DNA of 64,000 nt from Rhizobium aethiopicum (GCF_900094625.1 NZ_FMAJ01000013.1:1-64000), one strand, 5' to 3'; shown: positions 32,887-42,338, numbered from the stretch's first letter. Program-made: numbers and translations. The notes: generated by a model from the letters alone, not told the origin.

Positions 32887-34536
32887 CTACCGATCGCTCA
32901 CGGCCCAGCGCGGGTTGACCCAGGGCTCCTGGTTCGAGCGCGCCAGCGGCTGTTTGGCGAGGATATGGTCGGCGGCCTTTTCGCCGGTCATGATCGATGG
33001 CGCGTTCAGGTTGCCGTAGGTGACGTGCGGAAAGATCGAGCTGTCGGCCACACGCAGGCCATCGACGCCGATCACCCGCGTCTGCGGATCGACCACCGCC
33101 ATCGGATCATCCTTGGCGCCCATCTTGCAGGTGCCGCAGGGATGGTAGGCGCTTTCCAGATGTTCGCGCAGGAAGGCGTCGATCGCTTCGTCGCTCTGAA
33201 CGCCTTCGCCCGGCTGGATCTCCGGGCCACGATAGGCGTCGAAGGCACTCTGCCCGAAGATCTCGCGGGTCAGGCGCACGCAGTGGCGGAACTTCTCCCA
33301 GTCTTCCGCATGGCTCATATAGTTGAAGCGTAGCACCGGATCGGCTTTCGGGTCGGGCGAGCGCAGCGTCACGCTGCCGCGCGATTTCGACAAGTTGTAG
33401 CCGACATGCACCTGGAAGCCGTGGCTTTTCGCCGCCGCCTTGCCGTCATAGCTGATGGCTACCGGCAGGAAATGATACTGGATGTCGGGCTGCTTTAGCC
33501 CGGGCGCCGAGCGCAGGAAGGCGCAGGCCTCGAACTGGTTGGAGGCGCCGAGCCCGCCCTTCGACAAGAGCCATTGCGCGCCCGCCACCCCCTGCCAGAA
33601 CCAAGGCAGCCAGGAATACAGCGATACCGGCTTGGTGCTGACCTGCTGGAAATAGAATTCCATATGATCCTGCAGATTGGCGCCGACGCCCGGCCGATCG
33701 GCCTTCACCTTGATGCCCATCTCTTGGAGATGTGCCCCCGGACCGATGCCGGACAGCATCAGAAGCTTCGGCGAATTGAAGGAGGAGGCCGAGACGATCA
33801 CCTCGCGGTTCGCCTTCACCACCTCTGTCCTGCCGCCGCGTTCGATCTCGACGCCTGTGGCACGGCCGTTCTCGATGACGATCCGGCGCGCCAGACCATA
33901 AATAATCCCGACATTGTCGCGCTTCAGCGCTGGCTTCAGATAGGCGTTGGCGGCAGACCAGCGGCGGCCGGCAAAGATGGTCTGCTCCATCAGGCCGAAG
34001 CCTTCCTGCTTGCTGCCGTTATAATCCTCCGTCGTCTCGAAGCCGGCCTGTTTGCCCGCCTCGACGAAGGCGGTGAACAGCGGATTGGTAAAGCCGCCGC
34101 GCTGCACATGCAGCGGCCCGTCGGTGCCGCGCCAGCCCTCTTCGCCGCCATGCGAATGTTCCATCCGCTTGAAATAGGGGAGGACGTCGGCATAGGCCCA
34201 GCCGCTGGCGCCGAGCTCTTCCCAACGGTTGAAGTCCTCGGCATGGCCGCGCACATAGACCATGCCGTTGATCGAGGAGGAGCCGCCGATCACCTTTCCC
34301 CGCGGCGCGGTGATGCGCCGGTTGTTGAGGTTCGGCTCCGGCTCGGAAAGATAGCCCCAATTATAGCGCTTCATGCTCATCGGCCAGGCAAGCGCTGCCG
34401 GCATCTGGATGAACGGCCCAAAATCGCTGCCGCCCGCCTCGATAACGATGACGCTGTTCTTGCCGTCCTCCGAGAGGCGATAGGCGAGCGCCGAGCCGGC
34501 CGAGCCCGAACCGATGATCACGAAATCTGCTTGCAT
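32887..34536 (-). CDS. betA: Choline dehydrogenase
   Basis: A 549-residue GMC-family flavoprotein. FAD motif FVIIGSGSAGSALAYRLSE, then GKVIGGSSSINGMVYVRGHA, VIVSASSFNSPKLLMLSGIG, and the C-terminal catalytic region ESAYHPCGTCKMGAKDD and THVTYGNLNAPSIM. It oxidises choline to betaine aldehyde (and can go on to glycine betaine) at the inner membrane, giving osmoprotection and a carbon/nitrogen route. Last gene of betI-betB-betA; 210 bp containing a repeat separate it from betB. No betC (choline sulfatase) is in the window. Confidence 0.95.
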   Translation of the reverse strand: MQADFVIIGSGSAGSALAYRLSEDGKNSVIVIEAGGSDFGPFIQMPAALAWPMSMKRYNWGYLSEPEPNLNNRRITAPRGKVIGGSSSINGMVYVRGHAEDFNRWEELGASGWAYADVLPYFKRMEHSHGGEEGWRGTDGPLHVQRGGFTNPLFTAFVEAGKQAGFETTEDYNGSKQEGFGLMEQTIFAGRRWSAANAYLKPALKRDNVGIIYGLARRIVIENGRATGVEIERGGRTEVVKANREVIVSASSFNSPKLLMLSGIGPGAHLQEMGIKVKADRPGVGANLQDHMEFYFQQVSTKPVSLYSWLPWFWQGVAGAQWLLSKGGLGASNQFEACAFLRSAPGLKQPDIQYHFLPVAISYDGKAAAKSHGFQVHVGYNLSKSRGSVTLRSPDPKADPVLRFNYMSHAEDWEKFRHCVRLTREIFGQSAFDAYRGPEIQPGEGVQSDEAIDAFLREHLESAYHPCGTCKMGAKDDPMAVVDPQTRVIGVDGLRVADSSIFPHVTYGNLNAPSIMTGEKAADHILAKQPLARSNQEPWVNPRWAVSDR

Positions 34537-34589
34537 GGTCTTGTCTTTCTCGATTTGCCCTTCGTCCGGCTGCTTGTTCGCCGGGCCTG

Positions 34590-34726
34590 CCCCTCATCCG
34601 GCTGCCGCCACCTTCTCCCCGTTCTGACGGGGAGAAGGGATATGCCGCGACCTCTCCGTCCCCCTACGCCGCTCGTATGGCACGTCCCCTCTCCCCGCGT
34701 GCGGGGAGAGGGTTAGGGTGAGGGGC
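34590..34726. repeat. CTCTCCCCG-type intergenic repeat, copy 1
   Basis: Hairpins CTTCTCCCCG-ttct-gaCGGGGAGAAG and CTCTCCCCG-cgtg-CGGGGAGAG, bounded by CCCCTCA and TGAGGGG. It lies between betA and betB. A second copy in opposite orientation is at 46007-46148. Confidence 0.8.
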
Positions 34727-34746
34727 GGACGCAGGCACGGATGTCT

Positions 34747-36210
34747 TCAATAAGGCGCCGCCACCGGCCCCATGCCGACGTAAACCGTCTTCAACTCGGA
34801 ATAATGCTCGAGCGCGGCCAGCGAATTCTCCCGGCCGAAGCCCGATTGTTTTGAGCCACCGAAGGGGATTTCCACCGGGCAGAGATTATAGGTGTTAATC
34901 CAGAGCGTGCCGGCTTCCAGCCGGTCGACGACGCGGTGGGCGCGGGTGAGGTCGGCGGTGAAGACGCCGCCGGAGAGGCCGAATTCGCTGGCATTGGCGC
35001 GGCCGATCACCTCGTCCTCATCGTCGAAATCGAGCACCGACATGACAGGCCCGAAGATCTCTTCCCGCGCGATGGTCATGTCGTCGGTGACGTCGGCAAA
35101 GACGGTCGGCTGCACGTAGTAACCTTCACCCGAAACATTGTTCGGAATGCCGCCGCCGGCAACGAGTGTCGCACCCTCGGCCTTGCCCTTCTCGATATAG
35201 GCGATCACCTTCTCGCGCTGCGCCCAGGAGACCATCGGGCCGATCTGCGTCGCCTCATCAAGCGGATCACCGATCAGCATCGCCTCGGTGCGCGCCTTCA
35301 GCCGCTTCAGGAATTCGGCCTTGACGGTCTTCTGCACGAAGACGCGCGTGCCGTTCGAGCAGACCTGGCCGGTGGAATAGAAATTGCCGAGCATCGCCCC
35401 GCCGACGGCCGAATCGAGATCGGCGTCGTCGAAGACGATGAGCGGCGACTTGCCGCCGAGCTCCATCGTCACATGCTTGAGGCTGCCGGCCGCCGCCGCC
35501 GCGACCCTGCGGCCGGTGGGCACCGAGCCGGTCAGCGACACCTTGGCGACATCGGGATGGTTGACGAGCAGAGGGCCGGTGTCGCGGTCGCCCTGGATCA
35601 CGTTGAAGAGCCCCTTCGGCAATCCCGCCTCGTGCAGGATCTCGGCGATCTTCAAGGCCCCGAGCGGCGTGTTTTCCGAGGGCTTGAACACCATGGCATT
35701 GCCTGCGATCAGCGCCGGCGCGCCCTTCCAGCAGGCGATCTGCTGCGGATAGTTCCAGGCGCCGATGCCGACGCAGACGCCGAGCGCCACGCGCTTGGTA
35801 TAGGCAAAATCCTGGCCGAGCGGGATATGGGCGCCGTTGAGGCCGGCCGGTGCGACGCCGCCGAAAAACTCGAAGGCATCGGCACCCGAGGTCGGGTCGG
35901 CGACAACAGTCTCCTGGATCGGCTTGCCGGTATCGAGCGTCTCCAGTTCGGAAAGCGCGCGATTGCGCTCGCGCATGATCTCGGCGGCGCGCTTGAGGAT
36001 GCGGCCACGCGCCATCGGGCTCATCGCTGCCCATTCCGGCTGGGCGCGCTTGGCGGCTGCAATCGCTTTCTCGACGATATCAGGCGTTGCCGCATGCAGC
36101 CGGGCGATCACCTCGCCGGTGGCCGGATAGAGGCTCTCGATGACGGTGCCGTCGGTATCCTCGACATATTCGCCGTCGATGAAGTGCGAGGCTTTCGGCT
36201 GGGCTTTCAT
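34747..36210 (-). CDS. betB: Betaine aldehyde dehydrogenase
   Basis: A 487-residue ALDH of normal length. NAD/substrate motifs FKPSENTPLGALKI and SLTGSVPTGRRVAAAAAG, catalytic Glu in VTMELGGKSPLI and catalytic Cys in FYSTGQVCSNGTRVFV are intact. It oxidises betaine aldehyde to glycine betaine. AAGGAC precedes ATG 36210, one base after the betI stop, so it is translationally coupled to the repressor gene. Confidence 0.95.
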   Translation of the reverse strand: MKAQPKASHFIDGEYVEDTDGTVIESLYPATGEVIARLHAATPDIVEKAIAAAKRAQPEWAAMSPMARGRILKRAAEIMRERNRALSELETLDTGKPIQETVVADPTSGADAFEFFGGVAPAGLNGAHIPLGQDFAYTKRVALGVCVGIGAWNYPQQIACWKGAPALIAGNAMVFKPSENTPLGALKIAEILHEAGLPKGLFNVIQGDRDTGPLLVNHPDVAKVSLTGSVPTGRRVAAAAAGSLKHVTMELGGKSPLIVFDDADLDSAVGGAMLGNFYSTGQVCSNGTRVFVQKTVKAEFLKRLKARTEAMLIGDPLDEATQIGPMVSWAQREKVIAYIEKGKAEGATLVAGGGIPNNVSGEGYYVQPTVFADVTDDMTIAREEIFGPVMSVLDFDDEDEVIGRANASEFGLSGGVFTADLTRAHRVVDRLEAGTLWINTYNLCPVEIPFGGSKQSGFGRENSLAALEHYSELKTVYVGMGPVAAPY

Positions 36211-36211
36211 G

Positions 36212-36847
36212 TCATTTGTCCTTGGGGTGCTCGATGTGGTCGTTTCTTCTCCCCTGGGCGGAAGGGGAGGTGGCGGCTAACAGGGCATTGACATAATCTT
36301 CCGTCAGCGCGATCGAGGCTTCCATGCCGATCGGCGCCGATTTCAGACTTTGCCTGATATAAAGCCCGTCGATCATCGCCGCAGCGCCCTCGGCGATGCG
36401 TTCTGCGGCGTCGCTCGGCAGCAGCGCTTTGAGATCGGCCAGCAGGTTAGAACGCAGCCGCCTGGCGTAGATCACCAGGAAGCGCCGCGTCTCCTCGGAG
36501 CGCTGCGCTTCGGCATAAAAGGCAAGCCAGGCGGCAATCGTCTCCGGCGCAAACTGGTCGGCATGGAAGCTGACGCGGATGACGGCTGAAAGCCGTTCTC
36601 GCGGGGTCTTGGCCTGCTTCAGCGCCGCCACTGTATCGCGGCGCAGCTGCCTGAGAAGCGAGCGGATCGTCTCGATCAGCAGTTGCTCCTTGCTGCCGAA
36701 ATAATGGTGCGCAAGGGCAGGCGACACGCCGGCCTGGCGGGCGATATCGGACATAGTAACGGCAAGGGAGCCGTGATCGCCGATCACCCGCAGCGCCGCG
36801 TCGACAAGCGCCTTGCGGCGCACCGGCTCCATTCCGACCTTCGGCAA
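36212..36847 (-). CDS. betI: TetR-type repressor of choline-betaine genes
   Basis: A 211-residue regulator. The BetI N-terminus (PKVGMEPVRRKALVDAAL) begins at a TTG codon at 36847 with GGGAG 8 nt before it; an in-frame ATG at 36934 would overlap the operator. The HTH is VTMSDIARQAGVSPALAHHY with FGSKEQLLIETIRSLLR. The rest is a helical ligand domain that binds choline in known members. It represses its own operon betIBA; choline relieves this. The operator palindrome is at 36916-36933. Confidence 0.92.
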   Translation of the reverse strand: MPKVGMEPVRRKALVDAALRVIGDHGSLAVTMSDIARQAGVSPALAHHYFGSKEQLLIETIRSLLRQLRRDTVAALKQAKTPRERLSAVIRVSFHADQFAPETIAAWLAFYAEAQRSEETRRFLVIYARRLRSNLLADLKALLPSDAAERIAEGAAAMIDGLYIRQSLKSAPIGMEASIALTEDYVNALLAATSPSAQGRRNDHIEHPKDK

Positions 36848-36915
36848 ACCCGCAACTCCCTGAAAACGGCGCGATATGTTACTTTTGAGTATGTTACTTT
36901 TGTCCATATTATTTT

Positions 36916-36933
36916 TGATTGACTGATCAATCA
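36916..36933. promoter_or_regulatory. BetI operator
   Basis: TGATTGACTGATCAATCA: two 7-bp arms TGATTGA and TCAATCA around CTGA. This matches the AT-rich TTGATTGA-type palindromes bound by BetI in other proteobacteria. It lies 69 bp upstream of the proposed betI start and 87 bp from the divergent hdeD-like start, so it could affect both. Confidence 0.75.
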
Positions 36934-37020
36934 ATAAAAATCTTTCTCGATATCATCCGCCGTCGCATCTTTCCCCGGGCCATTGCTGCAACATATTCAC
37001 CCCTAAGGGGAGGTGCGTTC

Positions 37021-37569
37021 ATGGCGGATGTCTTCGACGAAACGCCGACATCGCAGCTGCAGTCGAAATGGGTCTGGTTCGTCGGGCTCGGAGTGCTGCT
37101 CTTCGTCTGCGGCCTGATCGCACTCGGCAACCTGATGCTCGCCACCGTCGTTTCCGTCTATTACGTCGGCATGCTCATGCTGTTCGGCGGCGTGATCTAT
37201 CTCGTCCACGCCTTCCAGGTGCGCGGCTGGGATCACGTGCTCTTCTGGGCGCTGAGCGGCCTGCTCTATGTGCTTGCCGGCATCTCAGCCTTCGTCAATC
37301 CGATCCTGACATCGGCGGCGCTGACGCTGTTTCTGTCGCTCGCCCTCGTCATCGCCGGCGTCTTCCGCACCTGGGTCGGAAGGAAGATGAAGCCGGCCAA
37401 AGGCTGGGGCTGGATCGTCGCAAGCGGCGTCATCACCGTGCTCGCCGGTTTCGTCATAGCGCTCGGCTGGCCGCTGAACAGCCTTTGGGTCCTCGGCCTG
37501 TTCCTCGCCGTTGATCTCATCCTTCAGGGCTGGACGATGATCGCCTTCGGCCTTGGCATCCGCAGCTGA
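37021..37569 (+). CDS. HdeD-family membrane protein
   Basis: A 182-residue protein; AAGGGGAGG precedes ATG 37021. Six membrane segments (about 20-40, 45-67, 78-98, 102-122, 134-154, 158-178) with the HdeD pattern: GVLLFVCGLIALGNLMLAT, VYYVGMLMLFGGVIYLVHAF, GLLYVLAGISAFVNP and GWGWIVASGVITVLAGFVIA. HdeD proteins are linked to acid resistance in enterics; the role in rhizobia is unproven. Divergent from betI, sharing its upstream region. Ends with a terminator. Confidence 0.87.
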   Translation: MADVFDETPTSQLQSKWVWFVGLGVLLFVCGLIALGNLMLATVVSVYYVGMLMLFGGVIYLVHAFQVRGWDHVLFWALSGLLYVLAGISAFVNPILTSAALTLFLSLALVIAGVFRTWVGRKMKPAKGWGWIVASGVITVLAGFVIALGWPLNSLWVLGLFLAVDLILQGWTMIAFGLGIRS

Positions 37570-37594
37570 AACGGTGGAAAGCCGTTTCTTTTTT
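37568..37594 (+). terminator. Rho-independent terminator of the hdeD-like gene
   Basis: GAAACGG-tggaaag-CCGTTTC followed by six T; it overlaps the stop codon region of the gene. Confidence 0.9.
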
Positions 37595-37748
37595 GACAAG
37601 AACACAGCGGGGGATTAGACTTTAGGGATTATGCGGACAGTTCCGGTGCGAATGCACCAAAGCATCGGCGCAACCGCCTGGAATGCCGAAAAGGTCATGC
37701 GTCCCCCAAAGGCAGGGTAACTGCCTGAAGAAAAAAGGGAGGAAGTTC

Positions 37749-37991
37749 ATGCCGATGGTCACCGTTTCCATCTCTCCGCAGCAGGCAGCGGGCATCCGTG
37801 CCGCCGTCGACACCGGTGGTTATGCCTCGAGCAGTGAGGTCGTCCGCGAGGCGCTTCGCCTCTGGGATACTGCCCGCAAGCTCGGCGAAATCAAGGCCGA
37901 TATCCTCGACGACGAGAGTGTCGCCTCCGGCGGCAGATGCGTCGCCGACATGTTCGCCGATCATGAGGCGCAGCGCCGTCGCTCCGCCTGA
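37749..37991 (+). CDS. Orphan ParD-like antitoxin
   Basis: An 80-residue protein (MPMVTVSISPQQAAGIRAAV). The RHH pattern VTVSISPQQAAGIRAAVDTG with YASSSEVVREALRLWDTARK is that of ParD antitoxins, and the tail (FADHEAQRRRSA) is like the toxin-wrapping part. No ParE-type gene follows or precedes, and no remnant was seen in the 158 bp up to the next gene. It may be a solitary regulator or an anti-addiction gene against a toxin elsewhere. Confidence 0.75.
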   Translation: MPMVTVSISPQQAAGIRAAVDTGGYASSSEVVREALRLWDTARKLGEIKADILDDESVASGGRCVADMFADHEAQRRRSA

Positions 37992-38149
37992 ACAAGCGCC
38001 TGATTGTATTGGTAAATTCAAATAAACGCGTAACGCGTGGCGAGCGTTCGCGTCTTTCACAAAACTTTCATATTGGCGAAAGGGTTCGTTGATCCTTCTG
38101 CGGCAAGTTCCTGACCAAGAAGAACAAGTCGCAGTGGAGATCAGCCACA

Positions 38150-39968
38150 ATGAAGACTGGAATATCTTCGGCTGCCGTCGTGGAGCCGGGCGTGCTGCGC
38201 CGTTACGCCAGCGATCAGATCGTAACGCTTGCCAAGCTCGTCGTTGAAAACGCCTTCCAGCCGATCGTCGAGGCCGGCACCGGTACGGTGTTCGGTTACG
38301 AGTCCCTCATGCGCGGCCAGGATCGCATCGGCTACGACACGCCGGCCGACATTCTCGACGAAGCGCATCGGGCCGGCCAGCTCGTGCAGCTCGAGCAGAT
38401 GGTCGCCAGCCGCGCGCTCGCCAAATTCGCGACCCTGTCGAATTTCTCCACCTCGACGCTGTTCCTCAATCTCGATGTTCGGCTGATCCCCGATGGCGAG
38501 CGCCTGGTCGAGAGCCTGCTGCAACATTTGCGGACGGCGAATATTCCGCCGTCCTCCATCTGTTTCGAATTCTCCGAACGTTTCGATAATACCAGCGTGC
38601 CGGAGTTTTCGGCTCTTGTTTCGAAGCTGCGCAAGGCCGGGTTCAAGCTCGCCATCGACGATTTCGGCGTCGGCCACGGCGAAATGAAGCTGCTCTGCGA
38701 TCATCCGGTCGATTACCTCAAGATCGACCGCCATTTCGTCGCCGATATCGATCGCAGCCCCCGCAAGCGCCACCTGCTGAAGAGCATCGTCAATATTGCC
38801 CATGTGCTCGGCACCCGTGTCATCGCCGAAGGCATCGAAACCGAAGCCGAATTCATTGCCTGCCGCGAATATGGCGTCGATCTCGTCCAGGGTTGGTTCA
38901 TCTCCCGCCCGACGACGCATGTTTCCGAACTGGCGCCGTCCTTTCCGCATCTGCAGGAGCTCGACAAGAGCAAGCGCAACAACCAGTCTCTGGACGAAAT
39001 CCTCATCCGCAAGCAGATCGAGCTGCTGCCGGCGGTTTACGAAAACGACAGCATCGACAGCGTCTTCGAGCTTTTTCGCCGCAACCCGCGCCAGGCCTTC
39101 TTTCCCGTTCTCAACGCCAATGACGAGCCGCGCGGCATCATTCACGAGCATCATCTCAAGGAATATATCTATCAGCCCTTTGGCCGTGATCTTCTGAAAA
39201 ACAAGATGTATGAGCGCTCCATTTCGCATTTCGTCGAGATGGCGCCGATCGTCGGCCTCGACAGCGATGCCGAGCAGCTGATGGCGATCTTTGCCAATAT
39301 GGAGGGCAGCAACTGCCTGATCCTGACCGACAATATGCGTTATGCCGGCGTCGTCTCCGCCGCTTCGCTGATCAAGGTCATCAATGAGAAACAGTTGAAG
39401 ACCGCCCAGGACCAGAACCCGTTGACCGGCCTGCCGGGCAATCGCGCCATCCGCGATTTCATGCGCCAGTCGGGCCGTGACGGCGATCAGGTTCGCCATT
39501 TCTGCTATTGCGACTTCGACAACTTCAAGCCGTTCAACGATGCCTATGGGTTCCATCTCGGCGACCACGCGATCTCGCTGTTTGCCGCGCTGATGCGCCG
39601 CTATTTTTTCGCTGAGCGGCATTTCCTCGGCCATGTCGGCGGCGACGATTTCTTCATCGGCGTCGTCGGCTGGACCAAGGAAGAGCTGACCGAGATCCTC
39701 GACCGGCTGATCAGCGATTTCCACGACGATGTGCTCGATCTCTATTCCGACGAGCACCGTGCGGCCGGCCGCATCCTCGGCCACGATCGCACCGGCACTG
39801 AGGCCCTGTTCCCGCTGATGCGCTGCTCGATCGGCGTTCTGGAAGCTGCCGGATGGCCTTGTTATCGACGATATCAACCGCGTCAGTGCCGAAATCGCCG
39901 TCATCAAGTCGGCCGCCAAGGAGAGCGAGGAGGGCCTCGCCTTCCATTTCCTGGGCGAGGCGAATTGA
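38150..39968 (+). pseudogene. EAL-CBS-GGDEF protein, frameshift near the C-terminus
   Basis: An EAL domain (about 25-265) has motif variant GYESLMR with LFLNLDVRL, ICFEFSERF, KLAIDDFGVG, DYLKIDR and VIAEGIETEAE, so the phosphodiesterase site is nearly complete. A CBS pair follows (about 285-420), then a GGDEF domain (430-600) with degenerate signature GGDDF. Near 39848 one extra base shifts the frame: after CSIGVLE the other frame gives LPDGLVIDDINRVSAEIAVI and ends FHFLGEAN at 39968. Without the shift the protein would end in about 60 unrelated residues (frame stops at 40009). It may be a sequencing error or a real mutation; most of the protein is intact, so it could still act. Confidence 0.75.
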
Positions 39969-40045
39969 CGCCCTTGCTGCTTCCAGCCTTCCCAAGCCGG
40001 CTGGGCTGATCTATTCCGAACCTTCGGGATCAGGAGGGCCGCGCT

Positions 40046-41044
40046 ATGCCACTGCCTCAGCAAATGCGTTTCGTCGATCTGCCGTCCTTCGGCGGGCCGG
40101 ATGTGATGGTGATCGGCAAGCGTCCGCTGCCGGTGCCGGGCGAAGGCGAGATTCTCCTGCGTGCCGAGGCGATCGGCGTCAATCGTCCCGATATCGCCCA
40201 GCGCCAGGGCAGCTATCCCCCGCCCAAGGATGCGAGCCCGATTCTCGGGCTGGAACTCTCTGGTGAAATCGTCGGCGTGGGGCCTGGCGTCAGCGGTTAT
40301 GCCTTGGGCGACAAGGTCTGCGGCCTCGCCAATGGCGGCGCCTATGCCGAATATTGCGTCCTGCCGGCCGGTCAGATCCTGCCCTTTCCCAAGGGATACG
40401 ATGCTGTGAAAGCCGCGGCGCTTCCCGAGACCTTCTTCACCGTCTGGGCCAATCTCTTCCAGATGGCCGGACTGACCGAAGGCGAGAGCGTGCTGATCCA
40501 TGGCGGCGCGAGCGGCATCGGCACCACCGCGATCCAGCTTGCCCGCGCCTTCGGCGCCGAGGTCTACGCCACGGCCGGCTCGAAGGAAAAATGTGAGGCC
40601 TGCGAAAGGCTCGGCGCCAAACGCGCCATCAACTACAGGAGCGAGGATTTCGCCGCGGTGATCAAGGCCGAGACCGGCCAGGGCGTCGATATCATCCTCG
40701 ATATGATCGGTGCCGCCTATTTCGAGCGCAACATCGCCTCGCTGGCAAAGGACGGCTGCCTGTCGATCATCGCCTTTCTGGGCGGGGCCGTCGCCGAAAA
40801 GGCCAACCTCTCGCCGATCATGGTCAAGCGCCTGACGGTCACCGGCTCGACCATGCGCCCGCGCACGGCCGAGGAAAAACGTGCCATCCGCGACGATCTG
40901 CTCTCCGAGGTCTGGCCGCTGCTGGAGGCCGGAACCGTCGCACCGGTTATCCACAAGGTCTTCGCCTTCGAGGATGTTGTTGAGGCGCACCGCCTGCTGG
41001 AAGACGGCAGCCATGTCGGCAAGGTCATGTTGCGCATTAGCTGA
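40046..41044 (+). CDS. Quinone oxidoreductase, PIG3-type (zinc-free MDR family)
   Basis: A 332-residue protein after AGGAGGG. N-terminal GroES-like domain (IGVNRPDIAQRQGSYPPPKD, ILGLELSGEIVGVG) and a Rossmann domain with HGGASGIGTTAIQLARAFGA and AGSKEKCEACERLGAKRAIN, which is the NADPH-binding form. AALPETFFTVWANLFQMAGL is typical of PIG3 proteins. No zinc ligands. Reduces quinones with NADPH. It follows the EAL-type gene by 77 bp; no functional link is evident. Confidence 0.9.
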   Translation: MPLPQQMRFVDLPSFGGPDVMVIGKRPLPVPGEGEILLRAEAIGVNRPDIAQRQGSYPPPKDASPILGLELSGEIVGVGPGVSGYALGDKVCGLANGGAYAEYCVLPAGQILPFPKGYDAVKAAALPETFFTVWANLFQMAGLTEGESVLIHGGASGIGTTAIQLARAFGAEVYATAGSKEKCEACERLGAKRAINYRSEDFAAVIKAETGQGVDIILDMIGAAYFERNIASLAKDGCLSIIAFLGGAVAEKANLSPIMVKRLTVTGSTMRPRTAEEKRAIRDDLLSEVWPLLEAGTVAPVIHKVFAFEDVVEAHRLLEDGSHVGKVMLRIS

Positions 41045-41126
41045 GCGTCAGCGCGATGCCGACGGCGTGAATGCTGGGCAGCCATCAGCAGATAAAGCCT
41101 AGTGCGCCCGACACGCCGACCGCACC

Positions 41127-42338
41127 TCAGGCCGGCTGCCGCGCCTGGCGCCGTTCGCGTTCGAGATAGATCAGGGCTGCAATCGCCGCCACACCCGCGC
41201 CGGCGCCGACGAAGGCGGTGCCGGAATAATCGGTGATTTGAGTGCCGAGGGCGAAGAGCCCGGCGGCGATGCCGGTGCCGATGAAGGTGTTGAGCGAGAT
41301 GAGCGAGGTTCCGAGCCCCGGCCGGTCGGCGATCAGGTCCTGCAGATAGGTGATTGGCACGCTGAGGATTGCCGCCGCGCCGCAGGCATTGAGGAGGAGC
41401 AGCGCATAGATGTGCCAGGGGGCGGAAGCAAATCCGAGCAGCAGCAGATAGGCGCAATAGATCAGCGCCCCGAAGGCGAGCACATGCGCGGTGCGCAAGC
41501 GCCGTTGCGCCATCCCCCACATCATCATGAACGGCATTTCGAGAAGCGCTGTCAGCCCGGCGATGAAACCGACGTCGACCACGCTTCCGCCGGCCGCATG
41601 AGTGATGATCAGCGGCAGCAGCATGGCGTTCAGCCGCTGCAGTCCGAACAGCATCGCCATGACGACGACGCGGATCAGCACGTTCGGCATGAAGATGCGT
41701 TTCAGCGAGGCAAGGAAGCCGACCGGATCGGGGGCAGGGCCGGCGGTGCCGTTGCCGGGGGCGAAGAAGAAATACAGGCAGAAGCAGACGCAGCTGGCGA
41801 GCGCCGCGATGCCATAGGCCGGCGTCATCGATGCTGAATTGGCAAGATAAAGGCCGATCAGCCCCGGCGCCAGCGCCCAGGAGCCGGAAAACAGCGCCCG
41901 CACCGTGGACGTCACCGCCGCGCCCTGGCCGCGCTCCATCTGGTTGGTCCTGGCGCGAAGGCTGGCGAAAAGCAGCGAATAGGTGGAATTGCTCATCGGC
42001 ACCAGCAACAGCGTCGAGACGATGAAGACGGCAGGACTGTGGACGAGCGCGATCGATCCGAAGCCGAGCATGCCGGCGACCGAAAGCGCCAGCACCAGCG
42101 GCCGCCGCTCCTTAAGCCTGTCCGACCAGATGCCGAGCGTCAGACTGGTCGCGACGTTGACGATCGCCGAGAAGAACACCAGCGCCGAATAGGCGCCATT
42201 GCTCAAGCCCAGTTCGTTGATGCCGATGATCGACTGGTAAGGCGCGGTCGAAGCATAGGTGAAGGCGAGCGCGACGAGCGTCACGGCGGGAATGCGGATC
42301 CTGTTGTCGCGCAGGATGAGGGAAAAACTGGATGACAT
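41127..42338 (-). CDS. MFS sugar-efflux-like transporter
   Basis: A 403-residue inner-membrane protein from ATG 42338, with 12 hydrophobic segments. The pattern TASTAPYQSIIGINELGLSN at the first periplasmic loop, GIWSDRLKERRPLVLALSVA (loop 2-3 signature, 'G..sDr...RRp') and NSTYSLLFASLRART match the SetA/sotA sugar efflux type. Substrates of such proteins include lactose-type sugars and inducers. Stands alone between convergent neighbours. Confidence 0.85.
   Translation of the reverse strand: MSSSFSLILRDNRIRIPAVTLVALAFTYASTAPYQSIIGINELGLSNGAYSALVFFSAIVNVATSLTLGIWSDRLKERRPLVLALSVAGMLGFGSIALVHSPAVFIVSTLLLVPMSNSTYSLLFASLRARTNQMERGQGAAVTSTVRALFSGSWALAPGLIGLYLANSASMTPAYGIAALASCVCFCLYFFFAPGNGTAGPAPDPVGFLASLKRIFMPNVLIRVVVMAMLFGLQRLNAMLLPLIITHAAGGSVVDVGFIAGLTALLEMPFMMMWGMAQRRLRTAHVLAFGALIYCAYLLLLGFASAPWHIYALLLLNACGAAAILSVPITYLQDLIADRPGLGTSLISLNTFIGTGIAAGLFALGTQITDYSGTAFVGAGAGVAAIAALIYLERERRQARQPA

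Noticed and set aside
34936..36291. A 451-codon plus-strand frame
   Set aside because: Antisense to betB, which has an intact catalytic Cys and Glu.
37600..37748. Riboswitch-like leader before the ParD-like gene
   Set aside because: Some stems can be drawn (for example GGTGCGAATGCACC), but no known riboswitch consensus is matched and the downstream gene is not metabolic.
38141..41014. A very long open frame on the minus strand (957 codons)
   Set aside because: It lies antisense to the EAL-CBS-GGDEF and quinone oxidoreductase genes, which have clear domains. Long antisense frames are common in GC-rich DNA with this codon phase.
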